Program-made: the position numbers and the translations under genes
Assembly: GCA_902558395.1 (NCBI GenBank)
Contig: CACEDS010000005.1
Location: forward strand, 1-64,000
Source: an uncultured SAR86 cluster bacterium
Lineage (GTDB): Bacteria > Pseudomonadota > Gammaproteobacteria > Magnimaribacterales > D2472
Length of the DNA: 64,000 nt
Direction of reading: 5' to 3'
Notes under the pieces: model-generated
The model's database searches: none
What the model saw: the letters and a program-made list of their open reading frames with translations, nothing else
What the model was told of the DNA's origin: nothing
Shown here: in pieces, positions 28,361-37,742 of the stretch
How the letters are laid out: each line of letters starts with the position of its first letter
How positions within the stretch are numbered: position 1 is the stretch's first letter

Positions 28361-29464
28361 ATGGGTCCATTAAAGGGTGTAACAGTTTTAGAGTTTTCAG
28401 GTATTGGTCCTGGCCCATACTGTGGAATGCTCCTTGCAGATATGGGTGCTGATGTAATCAGACTCAGCAGAATCGGTGATAAAGATTCTCATAATAAATT
28501 TGACATCCATAACAGATCAAAAAGATCCATCGTTGCAGATTTAAAAAATCCTGAATCAGTTAGAGAAATACTCAAATTAATTTCTTCAGTCGATGTTTTG
28601 TTTGAAGGCTTTAGACCAGGGGTTATGGAAAAATTAGGACTAGGTCCCGAAGAGTGCTTGAAGATCAATAAAGCTTTGGTTTATGGAAGAATGACGGGGT
28701 GGGGTCAGGATGGGCCTATGTCTAAAAAAGCTGGACATGATATTAACTATATCAGTTTATCTGGAGCACTAAATGCAATAGGAAAAAAAGATTCAAATCC
28801 AGCCATACCACTTAACTTGGTGGGTGATTATGGTGGTGGGGGCATGATGCTTGCTATGGGAATACTTGCCGCTGTTATAAATTCGATAAAAACTGGAAAA
28901 GGTCAGGTGGTTGATTCTGCAATGGTTGATGGAAGCCTATCTTTAATGAGTTTTTTTTATTCATTAAAAGAAATGGGTTACTGGAAAGATGAAAGAGAAT
29001 CTAATTTTCTTGATGGAGCATCACATTTTTACAATACTTATGAATGTTCTGATAATAAGTATCTTGCTGTTGGATCTATAGAGCCACAATTTTATTCAAT
29101 TTTATTAGAGAAGCTTGAATTAGATGATCCTAAGTTTCAAGACCAAATGAATAAAGAAATATGGGGAGAATTGAAAGATTTAATCGCACAAAAAATTAAA
29201 TCTAAGACAAGAAATCATTGGGTAAATATTTTTTCTGATACTGATGGATGTGTGACTCCAATATTAAATATGGATGAAGCTAAAGAAGATGATCATAATA
29301 TTGCAAGGAATGCATTTATTGATATAGATGGATTTAATCAACCGGCACCGGCTCCAAGGTTTTCTGTTGATAAATTATCAATAAAACATAATTCCAAAAA
29401 AGTTGGTTCTGACGTTGATGATATCTGTAAAGAATATAATTTAGACAGAAAAGCTTTTATTTAA
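28361..29464 (+). CDS. alpha-methylacyl-CoA racemase (family III CoA transferase fold)
   Basis: Epimerises 2-methylacyl-CoA thioesters, allowing breakdown of branched chains such as phytol, isoprenoid or sterol side chains. 367 residues. His126 in KKAGHDINYIS, Asp156 in NLVGDYGGG and Glu241 in GSIEPQFY coincide with the catalytic residues of the well-studied bacterial racemase MCR. The N-terminal GPGPYCGMLLADMGADVI is typical of the family. It starts 9 nt after the RND gene and overlaps tatD by 8 bp (convergent). Confidence 0.9.
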   Translation: MGPLKGVTVLEFSGIGPGPYCGMLLADMGADVIRLSRIGDKDSHNKFDIHNRSKRSIVADLKNPESVREILKLISSVDVLFEGFRPGVMEKLGLGPEECLKINKALVYGRMTGWGQDGPMSKKAGHDINYISLSGALNAIGKKDSNPAIPLNLVGDYGGGGMMLAMGILAAVINSIKTGKGQVVDSAMVDGSLSLMSFFYSLKEMGYWKDERESNFLDGASHFYNTYECSDNKYLAVGSIEPQFYSILLEKLELDDPKFQDQMNKEIWGELKDLIAQKIKSKTRNHWVNIFSDTDGCVTPILNMDEAKEDDHNIARNAFIDIDGFNQPAPAPRFSVDKLSIKHNSKKVGSDVDDICKEYNLDRKAFI

Positions 29465-30242
29465 AAAAATTCATACTGTTCTGAAATGTTGCATTAGCCA
29501 GTTCATTTATATCAATTCTAACCAGGCTAGCTATCTCGCTTGCAATATGAGGAAGATAAGAGGGCTCATTCCTATTATTTTTTGGTTTATCGTTAAGATT
29601 CCTAGGAATTAAATACGGACAGTCAGTTTCAATCATAAGCTTTTCAATAGGAATATTGATCAAGGATTTTCTTAAATCTACATTTCTTCTCTCATCACAT
29701 ATCCAGCCAGTGAGACCAATATGAAATCCCATCTCTAGATAGTCATCTAATTCTTTTTGCGTTCCAGTAAAACAATGGACAACAGCCTTTGAAATATCTT
29801 TTTTATATTTTGAAATAATTTTCATAAAATCTTCATGAGCATCTCTTTGGTGCAGAAATAATGGTAGATTAGTTTCTATAGCAATTTTAATTTGCTCATC
29901 AAATGCATATAGTTGTTCTTCATATGATGATATATTTCTGAAAAAGTCTAACCCAGTTTCTCCAATGCTATGAGGTTTATATTCTTCAATAAGTTTCATC
30001 ATCTCTTCAGAGGATAACGAATCAAATTCATTTGCATGATGGGGATGAACCCCAATAGTAAAAAAACATGAATCTTTGTTATCTTGATAAATTCTATAAA
30101 CTTTTTCAGCATCATTAAGAGAAGCTGATACTACTAAAAATTTTGTTACATTATTTTTTTTAGCTCTTTGAATAACTTCGTTTAAATCTTTATCAAAACG
30201 ATCGCTTGAAAAGTTACAAGCTATATCAAATAGGTTATTCAT
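29457..30242 (-). CDS. tatD: TatD-family metal-dependent nuclease
   Basis: 261-residue TIM-barrel hydrolase, a 3'-5' exonuclease/DNA-repair-type enzyme in TatD proper. The N-terminus LFDIACNFSSDRFDKD resembles E. coli TatD, which also lacks the HxH of its paralogues. Metal-site regions are visible: GVHPHHA, IGETGLDFFR, PLFLHQRDAHEDF, VHCFTGT and IETDCPYL. Single gene on the minus strand, divergent from the thioesterase. TatD is not part of the Tat export system despite the name. Confidence 0.9.
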   Translation of the reverse strand: MNNLFDIACNFSSDRFDKDLNEVIQRAKKNNVTKFLVVSASLNDAEKVYRIYQDNKDSCFFTIGVHPHHANEFDSLSSEEMMKLIEEYKPHSIGETGLDFFRNISSYEEQLYAFDEQIKIAIETNLPLFLHQRDAHEDFMKIISKYKKDISKAVVHCFTGTQKELDDYLEMGFHIGLTGWICDERRNVDLRKSLINIPIEKLMIETDCPYLIPRNLNDKPKNNRNEPSYLPHIASEIASLVRIDINELANATFQNSMNFFK

Positions 30243-30294
30243 ATGGTGTACATAATTTTTATTAAAAGGAATTATGAACTAAAATTGATGAATC

Positions 30295-31137
30295 ATGAAT
30301 CAATTTGATCAATTTCAAAATGCTTTGTTATTAGAAACTATTTCTGATAATACTTATAGCATTAACCCTGATTCTAGATATTTTGTTGGCAAAACTCCTC
30401 ATGGTGGTTATTTAAATGCACTTATGCATAAGGCATTAACATCATCGGTGCCTCATTCAGTAGCAATTAGCTCATCGATACAATATTTAGATAGGATTGA
30501 AGCAAAGCACTTTTTGTTAGAGGTTGAGATATTTAAAGTATCTAGGGGAACATCATCAGGCATTGTTAAGCTTTTACAAGATGGGAAGATATGTACCGTA
30601 TTCAATGCTATATGCTCAGACTTTGAACATATGAAGGGATATGACGCGTTAGAGACAAACCCACCTAAAATTATTAAAGAATTTTCAAGAGATGAATATA
30701 AAGATTTAAATTATGACAAAATATCACCAAGTTTTACTCCTTCATTTATTCATCAACTAAGCTGTACTATTCACCCACATCATGCTTGGTGGGATAGAGA
30801 TATAGATGCAGATGATGCAGAAGCTAGGTGTTCATCATACATGCAAATGGATGGGGGTATACCTGATCAGTATGTTTTATCATTCTATGTAGATGTGGCA
30901 CCACCTGTTGTATCAAATAAATACGGACCTTTGGGTTGGATACCGACATATAGCTTGACTACCCATATAAGACAAATGCCCACTACCGAAATCTTATTTG
31001 CTGATTTTATTGCAAAAGATATTAACAAAGGTTTTTTTGAACAAGACTGTAATATTTGGGATTTAAATGAGAATTTAGTTGCTTCAAGTCGACAACTCAC
31101 TAGAATACTAAAGTCAGAAGAAAAACTATCTAATTAA
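30295..31137 (+). CDS. acyl-CoA thioesterase-like double-hotdog protein
   Basis: 280 residues with two hotdog repeats. The N-terminal half has KTPHGGYLNALMHKAL near 33-48 and the C-terminal half has the WIPTYSLTTHIRQMP strand, as in the TesB-like/4HBT_3 group. Predicted to cleave acyl-CoA thioesters in the cytosol. It precedes moxR by 11 nt and may be in the same operon. Catalytic residues are poorly conserved in this group, so substrate is not assignable. Confidence 0.75.
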   Translation: MNQFDQFQNALLLETISDNTYSINPDSRYFVGKTPHGGYLNALMHKALTSSVPHSVAISSSIQYLDRIEAKHFLLEVEIFKVSRGTSSGIVKLLQDGKICTVFNAICSDFEHMKGYDALETNPPKIIKEFSRDEYKDLNYDKISPSFTPSFIHQLSCTIHPHHAWWDRDIDADDAEARCSSYMQMDGGIPDQYVLSFYVDVAPPVVSNKYGPLGWIPTYSLTTHIRQMPTTEILFADFIAKDINKGFFEQDCNIWDLNENLVASSRQLTRILKSEEKLSN

Positions 31138-31148
31138 AAGGAAGAATT

Positions 31149-32000
31149 ATGCAATTCAAAGGAACCAAAAATTATATTGCTACTGAAGATTTAAGTATGG
31201 CCGTTAATGCATCAATGGCACTTGAGAGACCTTTATTAATAAAAGGTGAACCTGGGACAGGTAAAACTTTGCTTGCAGTAGAAGTTGCAAAAGCTTTGGA
31301 TATGGAGCTTATTGAGTGGCATATTAAATCAACTACAAAGGCTTCACAGGGTTTATATGAATATGATGCTGTAACAAGACTAAGAGATTCTCAACTTGGA
31401 GATGAGCGAGTAAAAGACATTAAAAATTATATTAAAAAAGGGAAGCTATGGGAGGCTTTTACATCGGAAAAGCAAGTTGTTTTATTAATTGATGAGATAG
31501 ATAAGGCAGATATTGAGTTTCCAAACGATTTGCTTCAAGAAATAGATAGAATGGAATTCTTTTGCTATGAAACAGGTGAAACAATTAAGGCAAAGCATAG
31601 ACCTTTGATTGTGATGACTTCAAATAATGAAAAGGAATTACCTGATGCTTTTTTAAGACGATGTTTCTTTCATTATATTCAGTTCCCTGACAGAGATACT
31701 ATGAATAAAATTGTTTCAGTACATTACCCAAAAATTAAAAAGAAGCTTGTAAATGAAGCACTCGAAATATTTTTTGATTTAAGAAAAATACCAGGTTTAA
31801 AGAAGAAACCATCCACCTCTGAATTAATTGATTGGCTGAAGCTTCTTTTATCAGACGATATGCCTGATGAAATATTAAAAAATGCAGACTCATCAAAAGC
31901 TATACCACCTTTATATGGAGCATTACTCAAAAACGAACAAGATGTTCAGCTATTAGAGCGTCTTGCATTTATGTCGCGAAGAGAAGCTGCTAATAAATAA
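31149..32000 (+). CDS. MoxR-family AAA ATPase
   Basis: 283-residue AAA+ chaperone. Walker A is GEPGTGKT (about 36-43), Walker B LLIDEIDKAD near 115-124, sensor 1 TSNNEKELPDAFLRRCF near 157-173. MoxR ATPases pair with VWA-domain proteins to insert cofactors or mature enzymes. A good ribosome site (AGGA) precedes the ATG. The VWA partner starts directly at the next base after the stop, so the two are almost certainly one unit. Confidence 0.92.
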   Translation: MQFKGTKNYIATEDLSMAVNASMALERPLLIKGEPGTGKTLLAVEVAKALDMELIEWHIKSTTKASQGLYEYDAVTRLRDSQLGDERVKDIKNYIKKGKLWEAFTSEKQVVLLIDEIDKADIEFPNDLLQEIDRMEFFCYETGETIKAKHRPLIVMTSNNEKELPDAFLRRCFFHYIQFPDRDTMNKIVSVHYPKIKKKLVNEALEIFFDLRKIPGLKKKPSTSELIDWLKLLLSDDMPDEILKNADSSKAIPPLYGALLKNEQDVQLLERLAFMSRREAANK

Positions 32001-33176
32001 ATGTTAATCAATCTCTTTCAAACCGTTAGATCTTCTGGAGTACCTTGCACTCTAAGAGAACTGCTTGATTTGTTAGGAGCCTTAGAAAAACAATTAGTTT
32101 ATGCAAATATTGATGATTTTTATTATTTATCTAGAGCGATTTTGGTAAAAGATGAAAAACATTATGATAAATTTGATAAAGCTTTTGATATTTACTTTAA
32201 GGGTATTGAAAAGCTTGAGGATATATTTCAAGCATTAATTCCTGAAGATTGGTTAAGAAAGGCCTTTGAAAAGGAGTTAGATCCAGAAGAGTTAAAGAAA
32301 ATTAAATCACTTGGTGGTCTGGATAAGTTACTTGAAGAATTTAAAAAAAGGTTAGAAGAACAAAAAGAAAGACATGAGGGCGGTAATAAATGGGTTGGTA
32401 CCAATGGCACATCTCCATTTGGACATGGAGGTCAAAATCCTGAGGGTATAAGAGTTGGTGGAGAGGGCGGTCAAAAAAGTGCAGTTAAAGTTTGGGAACA
32501 AAGACAATATAGTAATTTAGATGACTCAATAATTATTGGCATAAGAGATATTAAGATGGCCCTAAGAAGACTTCGAAAATTTGCCCGTCAAGGTAATGAT
32601 TTGGAGCTAGATATGGATGGGACAATAAAGTCTACTGCTAAAAATGCAGGATATTTAGACATACATATGGTCCCGGAAAGATCGAATACTGTAAAAGTGT
32701 TAGTGCTTTTTGATGTTGGTGGGTCAATGGACCCATACATAAAATTATGTGAAGAGTTATTTTCTGCCATTAAGACTGAATTTAAACATTTGGAGTATTA
32801 CTATTTCCATAATTGTATTTATGAATCTGTTTGGAAAGATAACTTAAGACGTTCACAAGAACGATTTTTAGTTCAAGATATGATTAATAAATATTCTTCA
32901 GATTATAAAGTTATTGTTGTCGGAGACGCCACTATGGCGCCATACGAGATAACAAATCCTGGTGGTAGCATTGAACATTGGAATGAAGAAGCTGGTCATG
33001 TCTGGATTAAAAGGTTGTCAGAACATTTTGATAATATGGCGTGGCTAAATCCTGTTCCTAATGATCACTGGGACTACACATCATCAGTATGCATTTTAAG
33101 AGATTTATTTGATAACAGAATGTATCCCTTAACACTAAAAGGTTTAGAAGAGGGAATGGCTGAATTATCAAAATGA
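32001..33176 (+). CDS. VWA-domain (CoxE-like) protein, MoxR partner
   Basis: 391 residues. The N-terminal helical part is followed by a Gly-rich stretch (about 125-165, GHGGQNPEGIRVGGEGG) and a C-terminal von Willebrand A domain with MIDAS motif DVGGSMDPY near 240, where canonical MIDAS would be DxSxS. This variant is normal for the CoxE-like group. No dehydrogenase genes such as coxSML are nearby, so the client is not evident. Translationally linked to moxR. Confidence 0.85.
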   Translation: MLINLFQTVRSSGVPCTLRELLDLLGALEKQLVYANIDDFYYLSRAILVKDEKHYDKFDKAFDIYFKGIEKLEDIFQALIPEDWLRKAFEKELDPEELKKIKSLGGLDKLLEEFKKRLEEQKERHEGGNKWVGTNGTSPFGHGGQNPEGIRVGGEGGQKSAVKVWEQRQYSNLDDSIIIGIRDIKMALRRLRKFARQGNDLELDMDGTIKSTAKNAGYLDIHMVPERSNTVKVLVLFDVGGSMDPYIKLCEELFSAIKTEFKHLEYYYFHNCIYESVWKDNLRRSQERFLVQDMINKYSSDYKVIVVGDATMAPYEITNPGGSIEHWNEEAGHVWIKRLSEHFDNMAWLNPVPNDHWDYTSSVCILRDLFDNRMYPLTLKGLEEGMAELSK

Positions 33177-33192
33177 TTATAGGGGAAATAAT

Positions 33193-34533
33193 ATGAATAA
33201 AAACGGAATAAAATGGGGTCCATTTACATTAAGGATTCCTTTCATACACACTAAACTTTTAACTGCAGAGTTTTTGCAAGGCTTAGTCATATCTGGAGCT
33301 ACTGCGCTTGCAGCTGCGCCTGTTGGGATGGCGCTGGGATTGTCTCTAGATGAGGCGATTGCTGCTTGTTTTATAGCTAGCTTTTTAATTACCTCAAGCC
33401 CCATTATTTTTGGTGAACCAATGGCTGCCGGATGGATAACCCCAGCCTTACCATTAGTCATAGGTTTTTTTATAACAAAAGGTATGTTTAATGGAGTTTA
33501 TCAAGTTGAGACTTTTCATTATATGTCTGCAATGGCAATTGAGTTCACTCTGCTTGTTTTGATTTTGGGTTTAACAGGTATTGGGAAACTAATTGTAGAA
33601 AAGGTTCCAAACGGACTAAAATCCGGAATTATTTTAGGTGCTGCTCTGGCAGCGTTCTATCAAATTTTCTTTAGTGACTTTGATAGATATATTGGTAATG
33701 CACCAGTATCTATGATCTCTGCTTTACTAATTTGTACTATTACAACTTTTTCAGAGCCTTTTAAAAGATTAGCTCAAAATAATAAAATACTTGCTCTTAT
33801 TGGATCATTAGGTTTACTGCCTGGTTTTATAGTTGCAGCAATTGTAGGTTATATTACCGGTGAAATTAGTTGGAGTATAGAATGGGGTTTGGCCGTCCCT
33901 GCAGTTGGAGATGTGTATTCTCAAACATCACCATTATCAATTGGCTTTCCACCAACTGAGATGTATTTAGAAGTATTGCCTCTGGTGATTATTGGTTATC
34001 TGTTACTTTTTGGTGATTTTGTTACAGGCATAGAAGTTATTAAAGAGGGTCAAGAAAAAAGACCAGATGAAATAATAGATATTGATATTAATAGATCTCA
34101 TAACAGTGTTGGCATTAGAAATGCAATAGGAGCTATAGTTAACCCTTTTTTCCCGACTCAGGGCGCTTTATGGACTGGTGTTCATGTAGTGATTATCGAA
34201 AGGTGGAAACAAGGAAAAGAAGCTATGGATTCATTGTTTGATGGTATCCATTCTTATTATTTAATGGGAATTCCTTTTCTATTTTTCGTAGTTCCATTTA
34301 TTGATGTTATGGAACCACTAATGATTGTAGCATTGGGAGTGACTCTCATTTTAACCGGTCTCGCATGTTCATACATTGCTATGTCACTAGCTACTAAAAA
34401 CTCTGAAAAAGCAGTATCTCTCGTTACTGCAGTTTTGATTGCTTTTGGTGGAGAGTACATGTGGTTAGGAATATTGATTGGACTCATTTTAAGTTATGCA
34501 CTAGTCGACAATAAAGATATAGAAAATGGCTGA
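33193..34533 (+). CDS. NCS2-like (xanthine/uracil-type) permease
   Basis: 446 residues with about 12-14 membrane segments. Motifs include SSPIIFGEPMAAGWITPALPL near 75 and a charged mid-membrane FGDFVTGIEVIKEGQEKR near 275, placed like the TM8 substrate helix of nucleobase (NCS2) and SulP-fold carriers. The match to classical uracil or xanthine permeases is distant; it may belong to an uncharacterised branch (DUF3360-like). A ribosome site GGGGAAAT precedes the ATG. It overlaps the next gene by 8 bp. Confidence 0.65.
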   Translation: MNKNGIKWGPFTLRIPFIHTKLLTAEFLQGLVISGATALAAAPVGMALGLSLDEAIAACFIASFLITSSPIIFGEPMAAGWITPALPLVIGFFITKGMFNGVYQVETFHYMSAMAIEFTLLVLILGLTGIGKLIVEKVPNGLKSGIILGAALAAFYQIFFSDFDRYIGNAPVSMISALLICTITTFSEPFKRLAQNNKILALIGSLGLLPGFIVAAIVGYITGEISWSIEWGLAVPAVGDVYSQTSPLSIGFPPTEMYLEVLPLVIIGYLLLFGDFVTGIEVIKEGQEKRPDEIIDIDINRSHNSVGIRNAIGAIVNPFFPTQGALWTGVHVVIIERWKQGKEAMDSLFDGIHSYYLMGIPFLFFVVPFIDVMEPLMIVALGVTLILTGLACSYIAMSLATKNSEKAVSLVTAVLIAFGGEYMWLGILIGLILSYALVDNKDIENG

Positions 34534-35449
34534 ATTTGCACTAGAGATCAATAACTTACAAAAAGTATATGACAATAATGTTGTTGCTTTAAAAGGTATT
34601 GATTTAAAAGTTCAAAAAGGAGATTTTTATGCTTTGCTGGGTCCCAATGGAGCTGGCAAGTCTTCGACCATTGGAATAATAGGATCACTTGTTACAAAGA
34701 CTGCTGGAAATGTCTCAGTTTTTGGTAATGATATAGATATTGATTTAAATAAAGCAAAATCAATGCTGGGGGTTGTATCTCAGGAAATTAATTTCTCTCA
34801 ATTTGAAAAAGTTTTAGATATAGTAGTAACCCAAGCTGGGTTCTATGGAATACCTAAGTCCATAGCAATGCCTAAAGTTGAAAATATTCTTAAAAGATTA
34901 AGCTTATGGGATAAGCGAAATGATCAAGCTCGAACCTTATCAGGCGGTTATAAAAGAAGGTTAATGATTGCAAAAGCACTAATTCATGAGCCGCAACTTT
35001 TGATTTTAGATGAACCAACAGCAGGTGTTGATATTGAGTTAAGAAGAGAAATGTGGTCATTTTTAAAAGAAATAAATAAAAACGGAACAACTATTATTTT
35101 AACCACACACTATCTTGAAGAGGCTGAACAATTGTGTAGAAATATAGGCATCATAGATAAAGGTACCATAGTAGCAAATACCAGTATGAAGGATTTGTTA
35201 GGAACGCTTAATGTGCAAGGTTTCGTTTTTGATCTAGATCAACCGCTTAAAGAGGTACCAGTAATTGAGGGCTTTCCATTAAAGTTAGAAGACCCTTTGA
35301 CTCTTGTCGCTGCTGTTAATAAAGATAGATCAATTAATGCTCTTTTTTCTGAGCTAACAAAATTAAATATAAAAATAAAATCAATGAGAAACGAAGCAAA
35401 TAGACTCGAAGAGCTATTTATAGAAATGGTTAATGCTAATGAAAACTAA
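34526..35449 (+). CDS. ABC-2 transporter ATPase (YadG-like)
   Basis: 307-residue ATPase. Walker A is GPNGAGKSS (about 38-46), signature TLSGGYKRRLMIAKAL, Walker B LLILDEPTAGVDIELRREMW, H-loop TTHYLEEAEQL. The C-terminal extension of about 85 residues fits YadG. It overlaps its permease partner by up to 17 bp. The pair probably exports a lipid, glycan or drug; in E. coli the YadGH substrate is unknown. Confidence 0.9.
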   Translation: MAEFALEINNLQKVYDNNVVALKGIDLKVQKGDFYALLGPNGAGKSSTIGIIGSLVTKTAGNVSVFGNDIDIDLNKAKSMLGVVSQEINFSQFEKVLDIVVTQAGFYGIPKSIAMPKVENILKRLSLWDKRNDQARTLSGGYKRRLMIAKALIHEPQLLILDEPTAGVDIELRREMWSFLKEINKNGTTIILTTHYLEEAEQLCRNIGIIDKGTIVANTSMKDLLGTLNVQGFVFDLDQPLKEVPVIEGFPLKLEDPLTLVAAVNKDRSINALFSELTKLNIKIKSMRNEANRLEELFIEMVNANEN

Positions 35450-36218
35450 TTTTAATGTATCAGTTTCTCTTTGGACTTTAACCGTTAAAGAGGTGAGAAG
35501 GTTCTTAAGAATATGGGTTCAAACCCTTGTTCCTCCTGCGGTTACCATGTCTTTATATTTTGTAATATTTGGTTCACTTATTGGTCCAAGAATTGGTTCA
35601 ATGGATGGCTTTGATTATATTCAGTATATGATCCCAGGTTTAATAATGCTTTCAGTTATTACAAACTCATACAATAATGTAGTTTCGTCTTTTTACTCAG
35701 TTAAGTTTCAAAAATCAATTGAGGAGCTATTAATTTCACCAATGCCTAATTGGGCCATTCTTTTAGGATTTGTTTTAGGGGGTGTGTGTAGAGGTGTGTT
35801 AATTGGAATAATTGTATTTGGTGTAAGCTTATTATTTTATCCAGATTTCACAGTTGCTAATCCTGTGCTAACAGTAACAGTATTATTTTTAACATCTATA
35901 TTATTTTCATTGATGGGATTTATTAACGCTGTCTTTGCAGATAGCTTTGATGATATTTCCATTATTCCAACTTTTATTCTGACACCTTTGATTTATTTGG
36001 GCGGTGTTTTCTATTCAATCAATATTCTTCCTGATGTTTGGAGGTCTATCTCTATGGCAAATCCAATGCTTTATGTTGTTAATACATTTAGAGAAGGGAT
36101 GTTAGGTGTGAGTGATGTATCCATCTCTTTTTCTCTTGGAATGATTGTAATATTTATATGTGTTTTAACAGGGGCATGTTTATATTTTCTTAAAAAGGGA
36201 ACAGGTATAAGGCAATGA
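35433..36218 (+). CDS. ABC-2 transporter permease (YadH-like)
   Basis: 261 residues and six predicted membrane helices. Characteristic pieces: RFLRIWVQTLVPPAVTMSLYFVIFG near the N-terminus, MDGFDYIQYMIPGLIMLS, and YLGGVFYSINILPDVWR near 185, all typical of YadH. Start is ATG at 35433 or the in-frame ATG at 35439, both inside the ATPase gene. It overlaps queF by 4 bp, so the four genes from the permease to queF form one operon. Confidence 0.9.
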   Translation: MLMKTNFNVSVSLWTLTVKEVRRFLRIWVQTLVPPAVTMSLYFVIFGSLIGPRIGSMDGFDYIQYMIPGLIMLSVITNSYNNVVSSFYSVKFQKSIEELLISPMPNWAILLGFVLGGVCRGVLIGIIVFGVSLLFYPDFTVANPVLTVTVLFLTSILFSLMGFINAVFADSFDDISIIPTFILTPLIYLGGVFYSINILPDVWRSISMANPMLYVVNTFREGMLGVSDVSISFSLGMIVIFICVLTGACLYFLKKGTGIRQ

Positions 36219-36934
36219 AAACCAAACATCTAGGAAAAAATAATTCTAAGCCAGCCATTGGATATAAGATTCTTGATCCAATTGAAAGAATTAGGAGTTC
36301 AGAAAGTTTTGGTTATGATTTTTGGAATGCATATGAATTTAGTTATTTAGATGTTAATAAACAACCAACGTTAAAAGTCTTAGAGATAAAGATACCCGCA
36401 TCATCTAAATTTATTATAGAGTCGAAATCTCTCAAACTTTACTTAAATTCTTTTTATAAAAAAACTTTTCTAAGTGATAGACATGTTCTAACAAAAATTG
36501 CAAAAGATCTTTCTAAAGTGTCTTCATCTAGAATCGAATTAAAATTTGTAAAAAAATTTCAAGTCGAACCTAGCTCCTTAAATTTAAATACTACAACAAG
36601 AAAATATACAAAAAAAAATCATCCAGTTTGTTTTGATGGCTTTCGCTCAATTTGTCCTGTTACCTCTCAACCAGATTTTGCAAAAATTTATATTTTGACT
36701 CCTGCAAAAATTGAAACTAAATGGCTTAGAAAATTATTATCATCATTTAAAGAGAGCGGTGAATTCCATGAGCAATGTATTGAAAATATTTTTTCTAAAT
36801 TGAGTAAAAATTTTCCTAATGAAAATATTGAAGTTTGTGGTAGATTTTTAAGAAGGGGTGGCATAGATATTAATCCAATAAGATCTTCAAAAAAGACTTT
36901 ATTTTTTAAAAATTTCAGAGCATTCAATCAATAA
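36215..36934 (+). CDS. queF: NADPH-dependent 7-cyano-7-deazaguanine reductase
   Basis: Reduces preQ0 to preQ1 in queuosine tRNA modification. It is the long, two-domain type: N-terminal DFWNAYEFSYLD and IPASSKFIIESKSLKLYLNSF, then a C-terminal domain with catalytic Cys147 in GFRSICPVTSQPDF, proton-shuttle Asp154, and RRGGIDINPIRS. At 239 residues it is shorter than E. coli QueF (282); the missing residues are in the linker between domains. It sits just upstream of tRNA-Ser. Confidence 0.92.
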   Translation: MKTKHLGKNNSKPAIGYKILDPIERIRSSESFGYDFWNAYEFSYLDVNKQPTLKVLEIKIPASSKFIIESKSLKLYLNSFYKKTFLSDRHVLTKIAKDLSKVSSSRIELKFVKKFQVEPSSLNLNTTTRKYTKKNHPVCFDGFRSICPVTSQPDFAKIYILTPAKIETKWLRKLLSSFKESGEFHEQCIENIFSKLSKNFPNENIEVCGRFLRRGGIDINPIRSSKKTLFFKNFRAFNQ

Positions 36935-36967
36935 AATTCATTTCAAAGTATTGTAGAATGCGTTTTC

Positions 36968-37057
36968 GGAGAGATGGCAGAGTGGTCGATTGCGCTACCT
37001 TGGAAAGGTAGTAACTGGGCAACTGGTTCCGGGGTTCGAATCCCCGTCTCTCCGCCA
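36968..37057 (+). tRNA. tRNA-Ser (GGA)
   Basis: 90-nt class II tRNA with long variable arm and encoded CCA. Acceptor ggagaga pairs with tctctcc; the anticodon stem ctacc/ggtag encloses loop ttggaaa, so the anticodon is GGA. The T arm is ggggttcgaatcccc. Confidence 0.97.
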
Positions 37058-37071
37058 TTTTAAATTAATAG

Positions 37072-37100
37072 TTGTATATGGCTGAGATGACTTATATGAT
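37072..37100 (+). promoter_or_regulatory. sigma-70 promoter of the first MASE1-like gene
   Basis: TTGTAT (37072-37077), 17-bp spacer, TATGAT (37095-37100). The expected transcription start, 7 nt downstream of the -10 box, falls on the A of the ATG at 37107, so the mRNA is predicted to be leaderless. Confidence 0.6.
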
Positions 37101-37106
37101 TCAAGG

Positions 37107-37691
37107 ATGAACAGCTTTAAGCTACAAAATTTTTTAGCAATTTCTATAACTGTTTACTTTATAACTATTTTTGTATTTTCTTTTTGGTCAGGTCTTACAC
37201 AACAGTCACCTCAAGCCTGGATCGGAAGTCTTGCATATTTACCACATGGCTGTAAGGTCATGTTTATTTGTTTTTTTAGATACAAAGCTGTACCAGCATT
37301 ATTTTTAGCTGAATTTACTGGGCAATTATTAGAATGGCCAAATACCGATATGACTTACATGTATGCAGGATCAATTACATCAATCTTATGCGTTCTTTTG
37401 GCTGCAGAGTTAATAAAATGGACCCAAATAGCTAGCTTTAAACCATCTGATATCTTTCTGGAAGTTAATTTTAATAATTATAAATATATAGTATTTGTTA
37501 TAATTCTATCAGCGCTCTTTAATTCAATATTTACCAATCTTGTCCTATCACAACTTAATCAAATTCCAATTAATGTTGCAGTTATAGCAAGGTTTTATGC
37601 AGGTGATATTATTGGTTCATTATTATTTATATTGTTTGCAGTAATAGCTTTTAAATTACAGACGAAATTAATGCTAACTCAAAAAAATTAA
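37107..37691 (+). CDS. MASE1-like small integral membrane protein, copy 1
   Basis: 194 residues with five or six predicted membrane helices. The sequence AWIGSLAYLPHGCKVMFICFF near 36-56 and RYKAVPALFLAEFTGQ resemble the MASE1 sensor-membrane domain, but no kinase or GGDEF output domain follows. It is a paralogue of the protein at 38060-38635, sharing LPHGC, the VNF-NYK-FV block and NSIFTNLVLS. Between the two lies a winged-helix regulator. Function unknown; a stand-alone membrane sensor or a carrier is possible. Confidence 0.65.
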   Translation: MNSFKLQNFLAISITVYFITIFVFSFWSGLTQQSPQAWIGSLAYLPHGCKVMFICFFRYKAVPALFLAEFTGQLLEWPNTDMTYMYAGSITSILCVLLAAELIKWTQIASFKPSDIFLEVNFNNYKYIVFVIILSALFNSIFTNLVLSQLNQIPINVAVIARFYAGDIIGSLLFILFAVIAFKLQTKLMLTQKN

Positions 37692-37707
37692 TAAAATTAG
37701 ATTACTG

Positions 37708-37736
37708 TTGTTAATAAATCTCATCAGTTATATATT
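37708..37736 (+). promoter_or_regulatory. sigma-70 promoter of the winged-helix regulator
   Basis: TTGTTA (37708-37713), 17-bp spacer, TATATT (37731-37736). Transcription would start near 37743, the second in-frame ATG, which argues that 37743 and not 37737 is the true start codon and that the mRNA is leaderless. Confidence 0.5.
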
Positions 37737-37742
37737 ATGTGT

